This document shows positions 1-8,002 of a stretch of 64,000 nt of DNA, piece after piece. The DNA lies in the NCBI RefSeq assembly GCF_900163635.1, contig NZ_FUID01000009.1:1-64000 (forward strand). Direction: 5' to 3'. The DNA is from Leucobacter sp. 7(1). GTDB lineage: Bacteria; Actinomycetota; Actinomycetes; Actinomycetales; Microbacteriaceae. Below the pieces are notes generated by a model, which did not search any database, was not told the origin of the DNA, and saw only the letters and a list, made by a program, of their open reading frames with translations. A program made the position numbers and the translations under genes. The first letter of the stretch is position 1, and every line of letters begins with the position of its first letter.

Positions 1-730
1 CAGAACACCAACCCAAACCACAAGCCCAGGCCCAACCCCAGGCCCAGGCCAAACCAGCGAGGGACCGCGAACCACCGCACCCGTTCTGAGCGCATGCCCA
101 CACGCCACACGCGCGCGACGCGCATGGAGTATGGCGAGTCGCCACTAAAGCCCGCCAGCCCGACGCCTCGCGGAACAACGCTCTTCGGTGCTCCGCGGTG
201 CCCCTGGTTGCTCCGCTGTACTTCTCATGGCACCGCGGTGCTTCTCGGAGCTCCGCAGTGCTTCTCGGTGCACCTCAGTGCTTCGCGGTGCACCTTGGTA
301 CCCCTAGTTGCTCCTCGGTGCCCCTATTTGCTCTGCGGTGCTCCTGCTTGCTCCGCTGTGCTTTCAGGGCCCGCCGTGCTTCTCAGGGCCCGCCGTGCTT
401 CTCAGGGCTCCGCTGTGCTTCTCAGGGCTCCGCTGTGCTTCTCAGGGCTCCGCATTGCTTCTCGGTGCTCCGCAATACGCTTCATTGCTCCCCGTGGAGC
501 TCGGATGACGCGCAGAGCTCAGAACTCGAAGCGCAAAGCGCAAAGCGCAGAACTCAAAGCGCAAAGCGCTGAGCAAATTCAGCGGTGTTCAGCGAAATCT
601 AGTGACGGCCAGTACAGTCCAGCGAGATTCAGCGCTACGCGACGTCGGCCGAGCACGGCCCCCGCTCTGACACCTTGCTCCGGCACCTCGCTCAGGCGCC
701 CCGCTGCTCTAGACCAGGGCGCTTTCGCGG
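1..730. other. Gene-free low-complexity region
   Basis: I see no credible gene here. The stretch is dominated by degenerate short repeats built on GTGCTCC and GTGCTTCTC words (about 195-475), followed by AAGCGC words (about 519-575). Long open frames cross it on the plus strand, but their translations are Ser/Arg/Cys-rich low-complexity strings without a domain, and one of them runs on antisense through the thioesterase gene. The first 60 bases are C/A-rich with repeated CCCAGGCC words. The region lies downstream of the thioesterase gene and may contain its terminator, but I did not find a clear hairpin. Confidence 0.6.
356..472. repeat. Degenerate 19-20 bp tandem repeat, about six units
   Basis: Units share the core GTGCTTCTCAGGGC followed by CCGC or TCCGC, and repeat head to tail about six times. 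The middle units are nearly identical and the outer ones decay. Upstream to about 195 the same words appear in more diverged form, so this looks like the young centre of an older array. Confidence 0.75.
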
Positions 731-1276
731 CTACCCGCGTCGCATCTGCACGGGTTCATCCATCCACTCTGAGACGGAGGCACGACCCTCATCGGATAGC
801 CGGATCGGCCGCATCGTCTCGCCGTGCACGATCACGATGTGAGAGATCGCGCGGGCGACCACGCTGCGCTCAGTGGAACCGCCGGCACCAGTGGAACCGC
901 TGGCACCAGTGGAACCACCGGCACCGCTGGCACTGCTCGCACCGCTGCTGTCGCTCACGCCCTCGACGATCTCATAGTGCACTTCAAGGCTCGATCCGCC
1001 GAGCTTCCCGATCCATAGTTCCACCGTGATAGGGCGCTCCGAGTATTCGAGCACACGCAGGAACTCGATCTGCTGGTTCGCGACGAGCATCTTCGGCCCC
1101 GCAGGGTCGTCACCGCGGAAGTGGCGCTCCATGCCTGTGCGCTCGCGCCCGGAGCCCAGCCAGAAGGTTCGCACCCGCGCCTCTTCGAGGAACCGCGCAA
1201 ACGCGACATTGTTCACGTGTCCGTAGGCGTCCTGATCGCCCCAACGGAGCTCCATGTCAATACTGGTACGCGCCAT
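731..1276 (-). CDS. Acyl-CoA thioesterase, 4HBT hot-dog fold
   Basis: A small YbgC/FadM-like hot-dog thioesterase of 181 residues, predicted to hydrolyse acyl-CoA thioesters in the cytosol. The N-terminal motif WGDQDAYGHVNN (residues 12-23) matches the family active-site segment, with Asp14 and the GHVNN turn. The fold resumes at the C-terminal ARAISHIVIV strand. Between them, residues 107-137 form a Gly/Ser/Thr/Ala-only insert encoded by an 18-bp tandem repeat, which normal family members of about 140-150 residues lack. It sits in a loop between predicted strands, so the enzyme may still fold. The gene follows ettA on the same strand but is separated from it by a strong terminator. The substrate is unknown. 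Confidence 0.8.
   Translation of the reverse strand: MARTSIDMELRWGDQDAYGHVNNVAFARFLEEARVRTFWLGSGRERTGMERHFRGDDPAGPKMLVANQQIEFLRVLEYSERPITVELWIGKLGGSSLEVHYEIVEGVSDSSGASSASGAGGSTGASGSTGAGGSTERSVVARAISHIVIVHGETMRPIRLSDEGRASVSEWMDEPVQMRRG
875..950. repeat. 18-bp coding minisatellite in the thioesterase gene
   Basis: About four imperfect copies of an 18-bp unit beginning GGAACCGCCGGCACCAGT on the plus strand. Read on the minus strand they encode alternating GSTGAS and GSTGAG blocks. The unit length is a multiple of three, so copy-number change keeps the frame. Confidence 0.75.
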
Positions 1277-1304
1277 CCGACGCCCCCTCTCTCAGGTGAA
1301 ACGA

Positions 1305-1340
1305 CGAGAGCCCGACTCCCCCAAGGGAATCGGGCTCTCG
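1305..1340 (-). terminator. Hairpin terminator after ettA
   Basis: A 16-bp stem with one mismatch and a CCAA loop, starting 7 nt beyond the ettA stop codon. The stem word is CGAGAGCCCGA and its complement. No long U tract follows, which is usual for high-GC actinobacteria. Confidence 0.8.
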
Positions 1341-1346
1341 ATCCGC

Positions 1347-3029
1347 TTAGTCGCGGGTGAGCTTGCGGTATGTGACGCGTGACGGCTTCGCCGCGTCAGC
1401 ACCGAGCCGGTCGATCTTGTTGGCCTCATACGCCTCGAAGTTGCCCTCGAACCAGTACCAGTTCGCCGGGTTCTCTTCGGTGCCTTCGTACGCGAGGATG
1501 TGCGTCGCGATGCGGTCCAGGAACCACCGATCGTGCGTGATAACCACAGCACAACCGGGGAACTCGAGGAGCGCGTTCTCCAGGCTCGACAGCGTTTCGA
1601 CGTCGAGGTCGTTTGTCGGCTCATCGAGCAGCAGCAGGTTGCCGCCCTGTTTCAGGGTGAGGGCCAGGTTGAGGCGGTTGCGCTCACCACCGGACAGCAC
1701 GCCGGCAGGCTTCTGCTGGTCCGGACCCTTGAACCCGAATGTCGAGACGTATGCACGTGACGGAATCTCGACGTTTCCGACCTTCATGTAGTCGAGGCCG
1801 TCAGACACGACCTCCCACACTGTCTTCTTCGGGTCGATCCCCCCGCGAGTCTGGTCGACGTAGCTGAGCTTGACAGTTTCACCGATTTTCAGCTCGCCAC
1901 CGTCAAGCGGCTCGACTCCAACGATCGTCTTGAACAGCGTGGTCTTGCCCACACCGTTCGGGCCAATGATGCCGACGATGCCGTTGCGCGGAAGCGAGAA
2001 CGACAGCCCGTCGATGAGCGTCCGCCCGTCAAAGCCCTTGTTCAGGTTCTTTGCTTCAAGCACGATGCTGCCCAGGCGGGGGCCCGCGGGGATCTGGATC
2101 TCTTCGAAGTCGAGCTTCCGAGTGCGCTCGGCCTCGGTCGCCATCTCCTCGTAGCGAGCCAGACGCGCTTTCGACTTCGCCTGACGGCCCTTCGTGTTGG
2201 ACCGAACCCACTCAAGCTCTTCCTTCAGACGCTTCTGCATCTTCTGGTCCTTCTTGCCCTGCACCTCAAGACGCGCAGCTTTCTGCTCCAGGTACATGGA
2301 GTAGTTGCCTTCGTAGGCGTACAGCCGTCCGCGGTCAACCTCGCAGATCCAGGTGGCGACGTGGTCGAGGAAGTACCGGTCGTGCGTCACGGCCATGACG
2401 GCACCCGGGTACTTCGCGAGGTGCTGCTCGAGCCACAGCACGCTCTCGGCGTCCAAGTGGTTCGTGGGCTCGTCGAGGAGCAGCAGGTCAGGCTTCTCCA
2501 GTAGCAGCTTGCAGAGCGCAACACGGCGCTTCTCGCCACCGGACAGGTTCGAGACGATCGCCTCGGGCGGCGGGCAGCGCAGCGCGTCCATTGCCTGATC
2601 CAGCTGGTTGTCGAGGTCCCAGCCGTCAACAGCGTCGATCGCTTCCTGCAGCTCACCCATTTCGGGCAGGAGCTTGTCGTAGTCAGCGTCCGGGTTCGCC
2701 ATCTCCGCAGAAATCTCGTTGAAGCGGTCCAGCTTGCCCTTGATCTCGGCGACACCCTGCTGCACGTTTTCGAGCACTGTGAGCTCTTCGTCCAGCTCCG
2801 GCTCCTGCATCAGGATGCCGACGGTGTACCCCGGTGTGAGGATCGCGTCACCGTTCGACGGGGTATCGAGCCCCGCCATGATCTTCAGGATCGTGGACTT
2901 ACCGGCACCGTTAGGCCCGACCACGCCGATCTTCGCGCCCGGCAGGAACGCCATGGTCACGTCGTCGAGGATCACCTTGTCGCCGTGCGCCTTGCGCGCG
3001 CGAACCATCTGGTAAATGTACTCAGCCAT
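1347..3029 (-). CDS. ettA: Energy-dependent translational throttle protein EttA (ABC-F ATPase)
   Basis: A 560-residue soluble ABC-F protein with two ATPase domains and no membrane segments. Walker A motifs GPNGAGKST (near residue 39) and GPNGVGKTT (near 358) are each followed by an LSGGE signature (LSGGEKRRVAL, LSGGERNRLNL) and a Walker B segment LLLLDEPTN. The charged linker between the domains, rich in Lys and Arg, is the P-site tRNA interaction motif region of this family. In studied bacteria EttA binds the ribosomal E site and gates the first elongation step according to the ATP/ADP ratio. Length and domain order match EttA closely. It is divergent from the kinase gene beginning at 3146 and ends in a terminator. 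Confidence 0.95.
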   Translation of the reverse strand: MAEYIYQMVRARKAHGDKVILDDVTMAFLPGAKIGVVGPNGAGKSTILKIMAGLDTPSNGDAILTPGYTVGILMQEPELDEELTVLENVQQGVAEIKGKLDRFNEISAEMANPDADYDKLLPEMGELQEAIDAVDGWDLDNQLDQAMDALRCPPPEAIVSNLSGGEKRRVALCKLLLEKPDLLLLDEPTNHLDAESVLWLEQHLAKYPGAVMAVTHDRYFLDHVATWICEVDRGRLYAYEGNYSMYLEQKAARLEVQGKKDQKMQKRLKEELEWVRSNTKGRQAKSKARLARYEEMATEAERTRKLDFEEIQIPAGPRLGSIVLEAKNLNKGFDGRTLIDGLSFSLPRNGIVGIIGPNGVGKTTLFKTIVGVEPLDGGELKIGETVKLSYVDQTRGGIDPKKTVWEVVSDGLDYMKVGNVEIPSRAYVSTFGFKGPDQQKPAGVLSGGERNRLNLALTLKQGGNLLLLDEPTNDLDVETLSSLENALLEFPGCAVVITHDRWFLDRIATHILAYEGTEENPANWYWFEGNFEAYEANKIDRLGADAAKPSRVTYRKLTRD

Positions 3030-3145
3030 ATGTTTTCCGTGCGCCCGTGGCGCCCCGAACTCCCTGTGTGCAAGTCAATGTTGGATACGGCCACTCTACC
3101 GTGTGGGTCGGGCCACCCGCCCGCGGACCTGCGAGACTCGTTTGT

Positions 3146-3970
3146 ATGCACAGCCGCCCCACACCACTCGCCGCGATTCCGGATGCGCCCGTCCCGGTGC
3201 CGCCACGCGTCGCTGACCTGACTGCGGGACGAGAACTCACCTCGGTCTGGATCAACGGACTCGGCGGCGTAACGTTCCGCGACCCAGGCCCCGCGGGCAC
3301 GGAAGCGCGCTTCGTGAAGTGGACGGCGGCCGGAACTCCCGAGATCGATCTCGCGCAGGAGGCTCATCGGCTCGCCTGGGCGGCGGCGCATGGCGCAGCG
3401 GTCCCGCGCGTGCTGGATCACGGATCTGACGCTGCCGGATCGTGGCTGGTCACCGCCGCGCTCAATGGGGAGTCAGCGGTCTCCCCGCGCTGGATCGCTG
3501 AGCCAGAGACCGCGGCCCGGGCCATCGGTGTCGGCCTTCGGGTCCTGCACGAGCAGCTGCCGGTTTCGGAGGCCCCCGCCGCGTGGTCGATCGAGCGCCG
3601 GATCGCCCAGTTCGAGGACAGGGTCCGCGCGGGCGACGGCCCCGCACACTGGTCCGCTGAATATCGGCAACTCAGCGTCGCCGAGGCGCGGGCTCGACTC
3701 GCCGATGCTCCGCCGCTCGACGGCCCGGTCGTGTGCCACGGCGACGCGTGCGCACCGAATACGCTGCTCGACGGAGCCGGCCGCTTTCTCGCCCACGTCG
3801 ACCTCCAGGAGCTTGGCGTGGCGGATCGCTGGGCCGACCTCGCGGTCGCGGCGTGGAGCACCGAGTGGAACTACGGCGCTGGCTTCGATCACCTTGTGTA
3901 TGAGGGATACGAGATCGCTCCAGATCCCGAGCGCATCGCCTACTACCGTCTACTCTGGGACCTCAGCTAA
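3146..3970 (+). CDS. APH-family small-molecule kinase
   Basis: An aminoglycoside-phosphotransferase-fold kinase of 274 residues. The Brenner box VVCHGDACAPNTLLD contains the catalytic Asp and the metal-binding Asn, and the metal-binding Asp is in AHVDLQELGVADRWADLA, as in APH(3')-type enzymes. The frame is open back to 3047, but that start falls in the ettA promoter region, so I chose the ATG at 3146. The substrate cannot be read from the sequence. Many such chromosomal proteins phosphorylate sugars, choline-like compounds or antibiotics, and drug resistance should not be assumed. It ends 7 nt before the sigma factor gene that faces it. Confidence 0.8.
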   Translation: MHSRPTPLAAIPDAPVPVPPRVADLTAGRELTSVWINGLGGVTFRDPGPAGTEARFVKWTAAGTPEIDLAQEAHRLAWAAAHGAAVPRVLDHGSDAAGSWLVTAALNGESAVSPRWIAEPETAARAIGVGLRVLHEQLPVSEAPAAWSIERRIAQFEDRVRAGDGPAHWSAEYRQLSVAEARARLADAPPLDGPVVCHGDACAPNTLLDGAGRFLAHVDLQELGVADRWADLAVAAWSTEWNYGAGFDHLVYEGYEIAPDPERIAYYRLLWDLS

Positions 3971-3976
3971 CACCGT

Positions 3977-5035
3977 TCAGGCCCGCGCCAGTGCCCCGCC
4001 GCGGGTGAGACCATCCCGACTGAGCTTTTCCGGGTTTACCTGGAGCGAGATCTCCCTGATGCCTTCCGGGCCCCGCCCAAAGTCGACGACAGTCACCACC
4101 TCCCCGGCCTCGCGAACCACGACGCCGTCGCGGCCGTTCACCGCCTCGACACTAAAACTCAGAGCCATGCGCTTTCCCGACTGAATGCGAATGATGCCCA
4201 ACAGGTACCCTGCGACGCGCTCCGCCCCGAACACCGGCTTGAGCGCCGCCTGCACAAGGCCCCCGCCATCCGATCTGACAACCACGGAGGGGTCCAGCAC
4301 CCTGATGAGCGCGTCGAGGTCGCCGGTTGCGCAGGCGGCCGCGAACGCGGCGACGGCAGCGCTGTGAGCATGGGGATCTGGGGAAAGCTCTCGCGCCGCC
4401 CGGAGGCGGGACCTGGCGGAGGTAGCAGCCTGTCGGCATGACGCCGCGCTGCGCCGAACCGCGGTGGCGATCTCGGGGAACGGCACCCCGAAGGCCTCGT
4501 GCAGCACAAAGCTGACCCGCTCGATCGGGGTCAGCGCTTCCATGGCAAAGAGCACCGCGAGGGTGACCGTCTCGTTGAGCACCACGCGCTCAGCCGGATC
4601 CCGAGCATCGGGTGTGCCAGGGTCCCCGGGGAGCAGCGGCTCAGGGATCCAGACTCCACGGTACTGCTCGCGCTTCCTGGGGGCTGCAGCCAACACGTCG
4701 AGGCAGCGCCTGGTGAGCACGGTCCTGAGCCACGCGTGTGGCACCGCGATCTTCGCTCGTTCCGCGCGGGTCAGACTGAGCCACCGCTCGAGGGTGTCCT
4801 GCAACGCGTCTTCGGCGTCGTGCACGGAGCCAAGCATGCGGTAGGCGACACCGAAGAGTCGCCGCGCCGCGGTGGATCCGCGATCAGCGATCTCAGCGGC
4901 TACAAGCTCGTTGGGGTGCGCCGCTGCCTGAGACTTGGTCTGCTGAGGCGCGGCGGGCTCAGCGGGCTCAGCGGGCTTAGCGGGCGCGCCGGGCTCAGTG
5001 CGCTCAGTGCGCTCGCGCTCAGGTTCCTCCGTCAT
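3977..5035 (-). CDS. sigJ: ECF41-type sigma factor with C-terminal SnoaL-like domain (SigJ-like)
   Basis: An extracytoplasmic-function sigma factor of 352 residues. After a low-complexity Pro/Ala/Glu N-terminus (about 1-40) come region 2 (about 55-120) and region 4 (about 160-215), then a SnoaL-like domain (about 225-330). Three marks of the ECF41 group are visible: WIPEP in the linker (family WLPEP), DGGG, and NPEKL (family NPDKL) near the C-terminus. In this family the fused domain, not a separate anti-sigma factor, controls activity. Its start codon overlaps the stop of the upstream flavin oxidoreductase by 4 nt, the usual ECF41 pairing with an oxidoreductase, epimerase or decarboxylase. 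The pair is probably autoregulated from a promoter upstream of 6396. Confidence 0.9.
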   Translation of the reverse strand: MTEEPERERTERTEPGAPAKPAEPAEPAAPQQTKSQAAAHPNELVAAEIADRGSTAARRLFGVAYRMLGSVHDAEDALQDTLERWLSLTRAERAKIAVPHAWLRTVLTRRCLDVLAAAPRKREQYRGVWIPEPLLPGDPGTPDARDPAERVVLNETVTLAVLFAMEALTPIERVSFVLHEAFGVPFPEIATAVRRSAASCRQAATSARSRLRAARELSPDPHAHSAAVAAFAAACATGDLDALIRVLDPSVVVRSDGGGLVQAALKPVFGAERVAGYLLGIIRIQSGKRMALSFSVEAVNGRDGVVVREAGEVVTVVDFGRGPEGIREISLQVNPEKLSRDGLTRGGALARA

Positions 5036-6396
5036 CGCACCTCCTTCGGCACTCGCGGTCCCGGGAGCGCCGGTGCCGAACCAGGACGCCGCGCTTCACG
5101 GGCCGGCCATCTGAGGATACCGCGGCAGATCCATCGCTTCATCCACACGGCCAGGGGCCCGGTTACCGCGAACCCGTACGGCGTGTCGCCGCGGCTCACC
5201 AATTGGACAAGCGCCTGCCCGCGTCCGAGGCTGACACACCACTGGAAGAACCCAACGTCGACCGGCCGCGTCGCTCGCCCTCGGAGCTCGGCGAGCAGGT
5301 TGTCCGCCGCTTGTCCTCCGAGTGGGATCGCAGCCGCGCAGCTCATCCGCAGGTGCCGACCCCGTGGCCCCTGTACTACCGCGGCGTCTCCCGCCGCGTA
5401 GAGTCCAGGCGTTCCCGCGACCCGGAGCGTATCTTCGGTCAAGATCCGCCCGGACGCGTCTACGGGAAGCCCAGCGGCGCGCCCGAGCGCTGGGACCGCG
5501 AGCGAGCCGGCCCACACAGTGATTCGTTCAGGATCGCCCGGCCCCGCGGTTCTCCCCGCAATGTGGGCCCCGTGCTGGCTTGGTGATCCCCCGAGCGCCT
5601 GCGCGACCGCTGGAACTGGCTCAGCCCAGAGTGCTGGCGCTCCCGTGGGCACTGCAACTCGCTCTCCCGGGCGCAGCTGTACACCGAGCCCGTTCAGAAT
5701 CCCCTGGAGTTTTCGCTGGCCGCGAGCCGGGATGCCAGCGAACCCCGATGCCGCACCCCACAGGGTCACCCTGGGCGGATCAGGCCGGCCAGCCATCTCG
5801 GCACTGAGCTCGACCCCGGTAGTTCCCCCGCCAACCACGTGGACATCAACCCCGGCCTGGCTACCCGCCGCTGCAGCGAGCTCATCACGCAGACGAGTTG
5901 CGGCCGCGAGATTGTGGATCCCATGCCACGATCCTGCTGGGCTTGCGCCGTCCGCTCCGCTACCGACAGCGATGATCCCCCGCGAGAAACGAATCTCCCT
6001 CTCATCCAGGGTGTCGGGGGTCCCGGCCAGGCGTAGTACCCGCGCCACTCGATCGAGCTCGGTCACGGTCCCGATGATGCAGCGAACCCCGGAGTGCACG
6101 ATGTCCGCGAGCGGGACACGCACGTCAGCATGGGTGCCTGCGGCGTACTCGTGCAGCCGGACCCGGTCGACCAAATACGGCTCGGCGGAGATGAGGACCA
6201 CCGGCCACCGCTGGGCTTCGGAATCGGTGAGTCGTGCCCGGAGTCGGTTCGCTGCTGTGACTCCGGCGTATCCTGCCCCAATCACCACGATCGGTGCTGC
6301 GGGTGTCACACGCGGAGGGCTCGCCTGCGTCGCGCCCCCTGTCTTCGCCTGCGTCGCGTCCCCTGTCTTCGCTTGCGTTTCCGTAGCTTCGCGCAT
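5032..6396 (-). CDS. NAD(P)/FAD-dependent oxidoreductase, type II NADH dehydrogenase-like
   Basis: A two-dinucleotide-binding-domain flavoprotein of 454 residues. The FAD motif GAGYAG is at residues 40-45, a second GGGTTG motif for NAD(P) lies mid-protein, and AAGDAAVVQG near the end binds the FAD ribityl chain. Overall it resembles NDH-2/ferredoxin-reductase-like disulfide oxidoreductases without a redox-active CxxxxC pair. The first 30 residues contain a direct repeat of TQAKTG encoded by a 24-bp tandem repeat and are unlike the family, so the true start could lie further in. It is the first gene of an operon with the ECF41 sigma factor and is its likely target. The electron acceptor is unknown. 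Confidence 0.85.
   Translation of the reverse strand: MREATETQAKTGDATQAKTGGATQASPPRVTPAAPIVVIGAGYAGVTAANRLRARLTDSEAQRWPVVLISAEPYLVDRVRLHEYAAGTHADVRVPLADIVHSGVRCIIGTVTELDRVARVLRLAGTPDTLDEREIRFSRGIIAVGSGADGASPAGSWHGIHNLAAATRLRDELAAAAGSQAGVDVHVVGGGTTGVELSAEMAGRPDPPRVTLWGAASGFAGIPARGQRKLQGILNGLGVQLRPGERVAVPTGAPALWAEPVPAVAQALGGSPSQHGAHIAGRTAGPGDPERITVWAGSLAVPALGRAAGLPVDASGRILTEDTLRVAGTPGLYAAGDAAVVQGPRGRHLRMSCAAAIPLGGQAADNLLAELRGRATRPVDVGFFQWCVSLGRGQALVQLVSRGDTPYGFAVTGPLAVWMKRWICRGILRWPAREARRPGSAPALPGPRVPKEVR
6325..6372. repeat. 24-bp tandem repeat at the 5' end of the oxidoreductase gene
   Basis: Two nearly identical 24-bp units, each containing CGCCCCCTGTCTTCG or CGTCCCCTGTCTTCG, encode the repeated AKTG(D/G)ATQ segment of the protein. 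The unit length preserves the reading frame. Confidence 0.7.
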
Positions 6397-6456
6397 CGTC
6401 TGCCCTGCCCTTCGCTGTTGGGCTGACGGTGAATCCGCTGGCCCCTCATCAGGGTT

Positions 6457-6482
6457 GACGATTCAGCGCGAGAAGTGTGAGG
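6457..6482 (-). promoter_or_regulatory. Candidate ECF41 promoter upstream of the oxidoreductase-sigJ operon
   Basis: On the minus strand a TCACA element (6480-6476) is followed after 15 nt by CGTC (6460-6457), about 60 nt before the start codon at 6396. Published ECF41 promoters carry a TGTCACA-like -35 and a CGTC -10. The first two -35 bases differ here, so this is a moderate match. Confidence 0.45.
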
Positions 6483-6576
6483 TCAGCCTCATGTCCGTGT
6501 CGAGCGGCGGCACCGGCACCGTTCGAGGCCCGGAGCACGGGTCACGGCCAGGCACGATTGGTCGCTGGGTGGACCG

Positions 6577-7074
6577 CTACCCACCGTTTTGTGCAATGGG
6601 CGCGGTCTTGCCGATCAAGCAGATGTCACCGTTGGGACCAATCGCGGGTTCCACAACGGCGAAGGTGCTGCGATCCTCTGACACGAGCTGTCCGATGAGG
6701 CAGCTCGCATCGACGCGCACCGACACGAAGATGTTGTCGGCGACGAGGTTCGTCTTGCTCTGATCGAAGCTCACCTGCATCAACGCAGGGTCGAAGCCTG
6801 CGGCGACCACTGCGTCTACGACGGGCTGGCCCTGAATCGGGCTCGTGCCCGAACCGTACGCGCGCAACACCTCGGAGAAGTACGGCAAGTTCTCCTCCGC
6901 CGTTCCGCCTGGGATGAACTCGGGGGCCACCTCGGGTGCCGCCGGGGTTTCGCGCGGCGGCGTCTGTGGTGTGGGACCCTCGAGTAGCGAGCACCCCGCG
7001 AGCAACGCGGCAGATGCGGTCACGGCGAGCAGCGCAGCGGCAGCGCGACGGGGACGGTTCATTCCTCTGGGCAC
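6577..7074 (-). CDS. Secreted lipoprotein, DUF6993-like
   Basis: A 165-residue protein with a lipoprotein signal peptide: a positively charged start, a hydrophobic Ala/Leu stretch, and a lipobox LLAGC ending at about residue 28. After a Pro-rich linker comes a small domain with two cysteines (ASCLIGQL and GDICLIG) that could form a disulfide. The architecture resembles the DUF6993 lipoproteins of Microbacteriaceae, whose function is unknown. The start could be either of two near codons (7074 or 7062). It stands alone, upstream on the same strand as the oxidoreductase-sigJ pair but 180 nt away. Confidence 0.7.
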   Translation of the reverse strand: MPRGMNRPRRAAAALLAVTASAALLAGCSLLEGPTPQTPPRETPAAPEVAPEFIPGGTAEENLPYFSEVLRAYGSGTSPIQGQPVVDAVVAAGFDPALMQVSFDQSKTNLVADNIFVSVRVDASCLIGQLVSEDRSTFAVVEPAIGPNGDICLIGKTAPIAQNGG

Positions 7075-7411
7075 CCGTTCAGTCTACGCAAACGCAGCGC
7101 AGCACGAGCTGATGGCAGGCTGAGACGTTCTGGGCCCGGGTGATTCCGGCTACGGTCGCGATGGTGCTGTGCGATCGCGCACACGTTGCTGCCCCCCTCC
7201 CGTTCATGCACAGGGAGCTCGGTTTCACCCGCCGCACTTGTCCGTCGCTCACAGGTACTGGATGTGAGGCGCACACGTCAAGTCATCCACAGACGCCGGG
7301 AATTGTGACCACGGGTTGGCGTTTCAACCGAGACTTGTGGCGAGCGGAGGCCCGATACGCGGCGGCCTCTCCACCCGCTCACCACTCTCACCCAGGCAAA
7401 GGAGCTCCATC
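7075..7411. other. Divergent intergenic region between lipoprotein and ssb genes
   Basis: A 337-bp gap holding the promoters of two divergent genes. The only distinct element is an inverted repeat at 7168-7183, TGTGCG and CGCACA separated by 4 nt, which could be an operator. I see no RNA gene and no clear SOS (LexA) box. Confidence 0.5.
7168..7183. promoter_or_regulatory. Inverted repeat TGTGCG-N4-CGCACA, possible operator
   Basis: A perfect 6-4-6 inverted repeat in the divergent promoter region. The spacing suits a dimeric helix-turn-helix protein. The binding protein is unknown and chance occurrence is possible in GC-rich DNA. Confidence 0.25.
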
Positions 7412-8002
7412 ATGTCCACTACCGTCAGTATCGTCGGCACAATCGGCACCACCCCCAGGCTGCTGCGTTCCGCCGCAAACGTCGCCTTCTGCTCATTCCG
7501 GGTCGCGAACACGCCACGCCGCTATGACCGCGACACTAGTTCCTGGGTCGATGGCGAGACAAGCTGGTACACAGTCAACGCGTTTCGGGGCCTTGCTGAG
7601 CACGCCAAGGCCTCGCTGTCGCTTGGCGATCGCGTGGTCGTTTCTGGCCGGCTGCGCGTCCGCGATTGGAAGGCAGACGACCGCTCCGGCACCAACGTGG
7701 AGCTCGAGGCCGACGGCCTCGGCCACGACCTCCGCTGGGGCACCACGCGCTTTAGCGCAACACCTCGGCCGCAGGAGCTTCCGGAGACAGCGAACGCTCA
7801 AGAAGGCACATCCGAAGTACCGACATCCACGGACCCCGCGGGCGGTGCCCCGAGCGCGGTTGCCCCAGTTCCCAGCATCGCCGGTACCCCCACGCAACAC
7901 GGCTATGCCGCCGGCGTGCTGCGTGACTCGGAGCAGGCGGATGCCAGCGACGCCGGGGCGTCCACGAAAGACGCCACAATCCCCGAACGCGGGGCCGCGT
8001 GA
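7412..8002 (+). CDS. Single-stranded DNA-binding protein, second-type paralogue
   Basis: An OB-fold SSB of 196 residues. The first 110 residues match bacterial SSB (start MSTTVSIVGTIG, then TSWYTVNAFRGLAEH and GDRVVVSGRLRVRDW). The ATG at 7412 is preceded by AAAGGAG 6 nt upstream. The C-terminal half is a disordered Pro/Ala/Thr tail that ends IPERGAA and lacks the acidic DDDxPF tip that recruits repair and replication proteins in the main SSB. It also stands outside the rpsF-ssb-rpsR context. This suggests an accessory SSB, like SsbB of streptomycetes, rather than the essential one. Its stop codon directly abuts that of msrA on the other strand. Confidence 0.85.
   Translation: MSTTVSIVGTIGTTPRLLRSAANVAFCSFRVANTPRRYDRDTSSWVDGETSWYTVNAFRGLAEHAKASLSLGDRVVVSGRLRVRDWKADDRSGTNVELEADGLGHDLRWGTTRFSATPRPQELPETANAQEGTSEVPTSTDPAGGAPSAVAPVPSIAGTPTQHGYAAGVLRDSEQADASDAGASTKDATIPERGAA

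Noticed and set aside
94-1029. Long plus-strand open frame at the start of the window
   Set aside because: It crosses degenerate repeats and is antisense to the recognisable thioesterase gene. The translation is low-complexity with no domain.
3047-3145. N-terminal extension of the APH-family kinase
   Set aside because: The extra 33 codons fall in the shared promoter with ettA and match no family. The ATG at 3146 gives a normal length.
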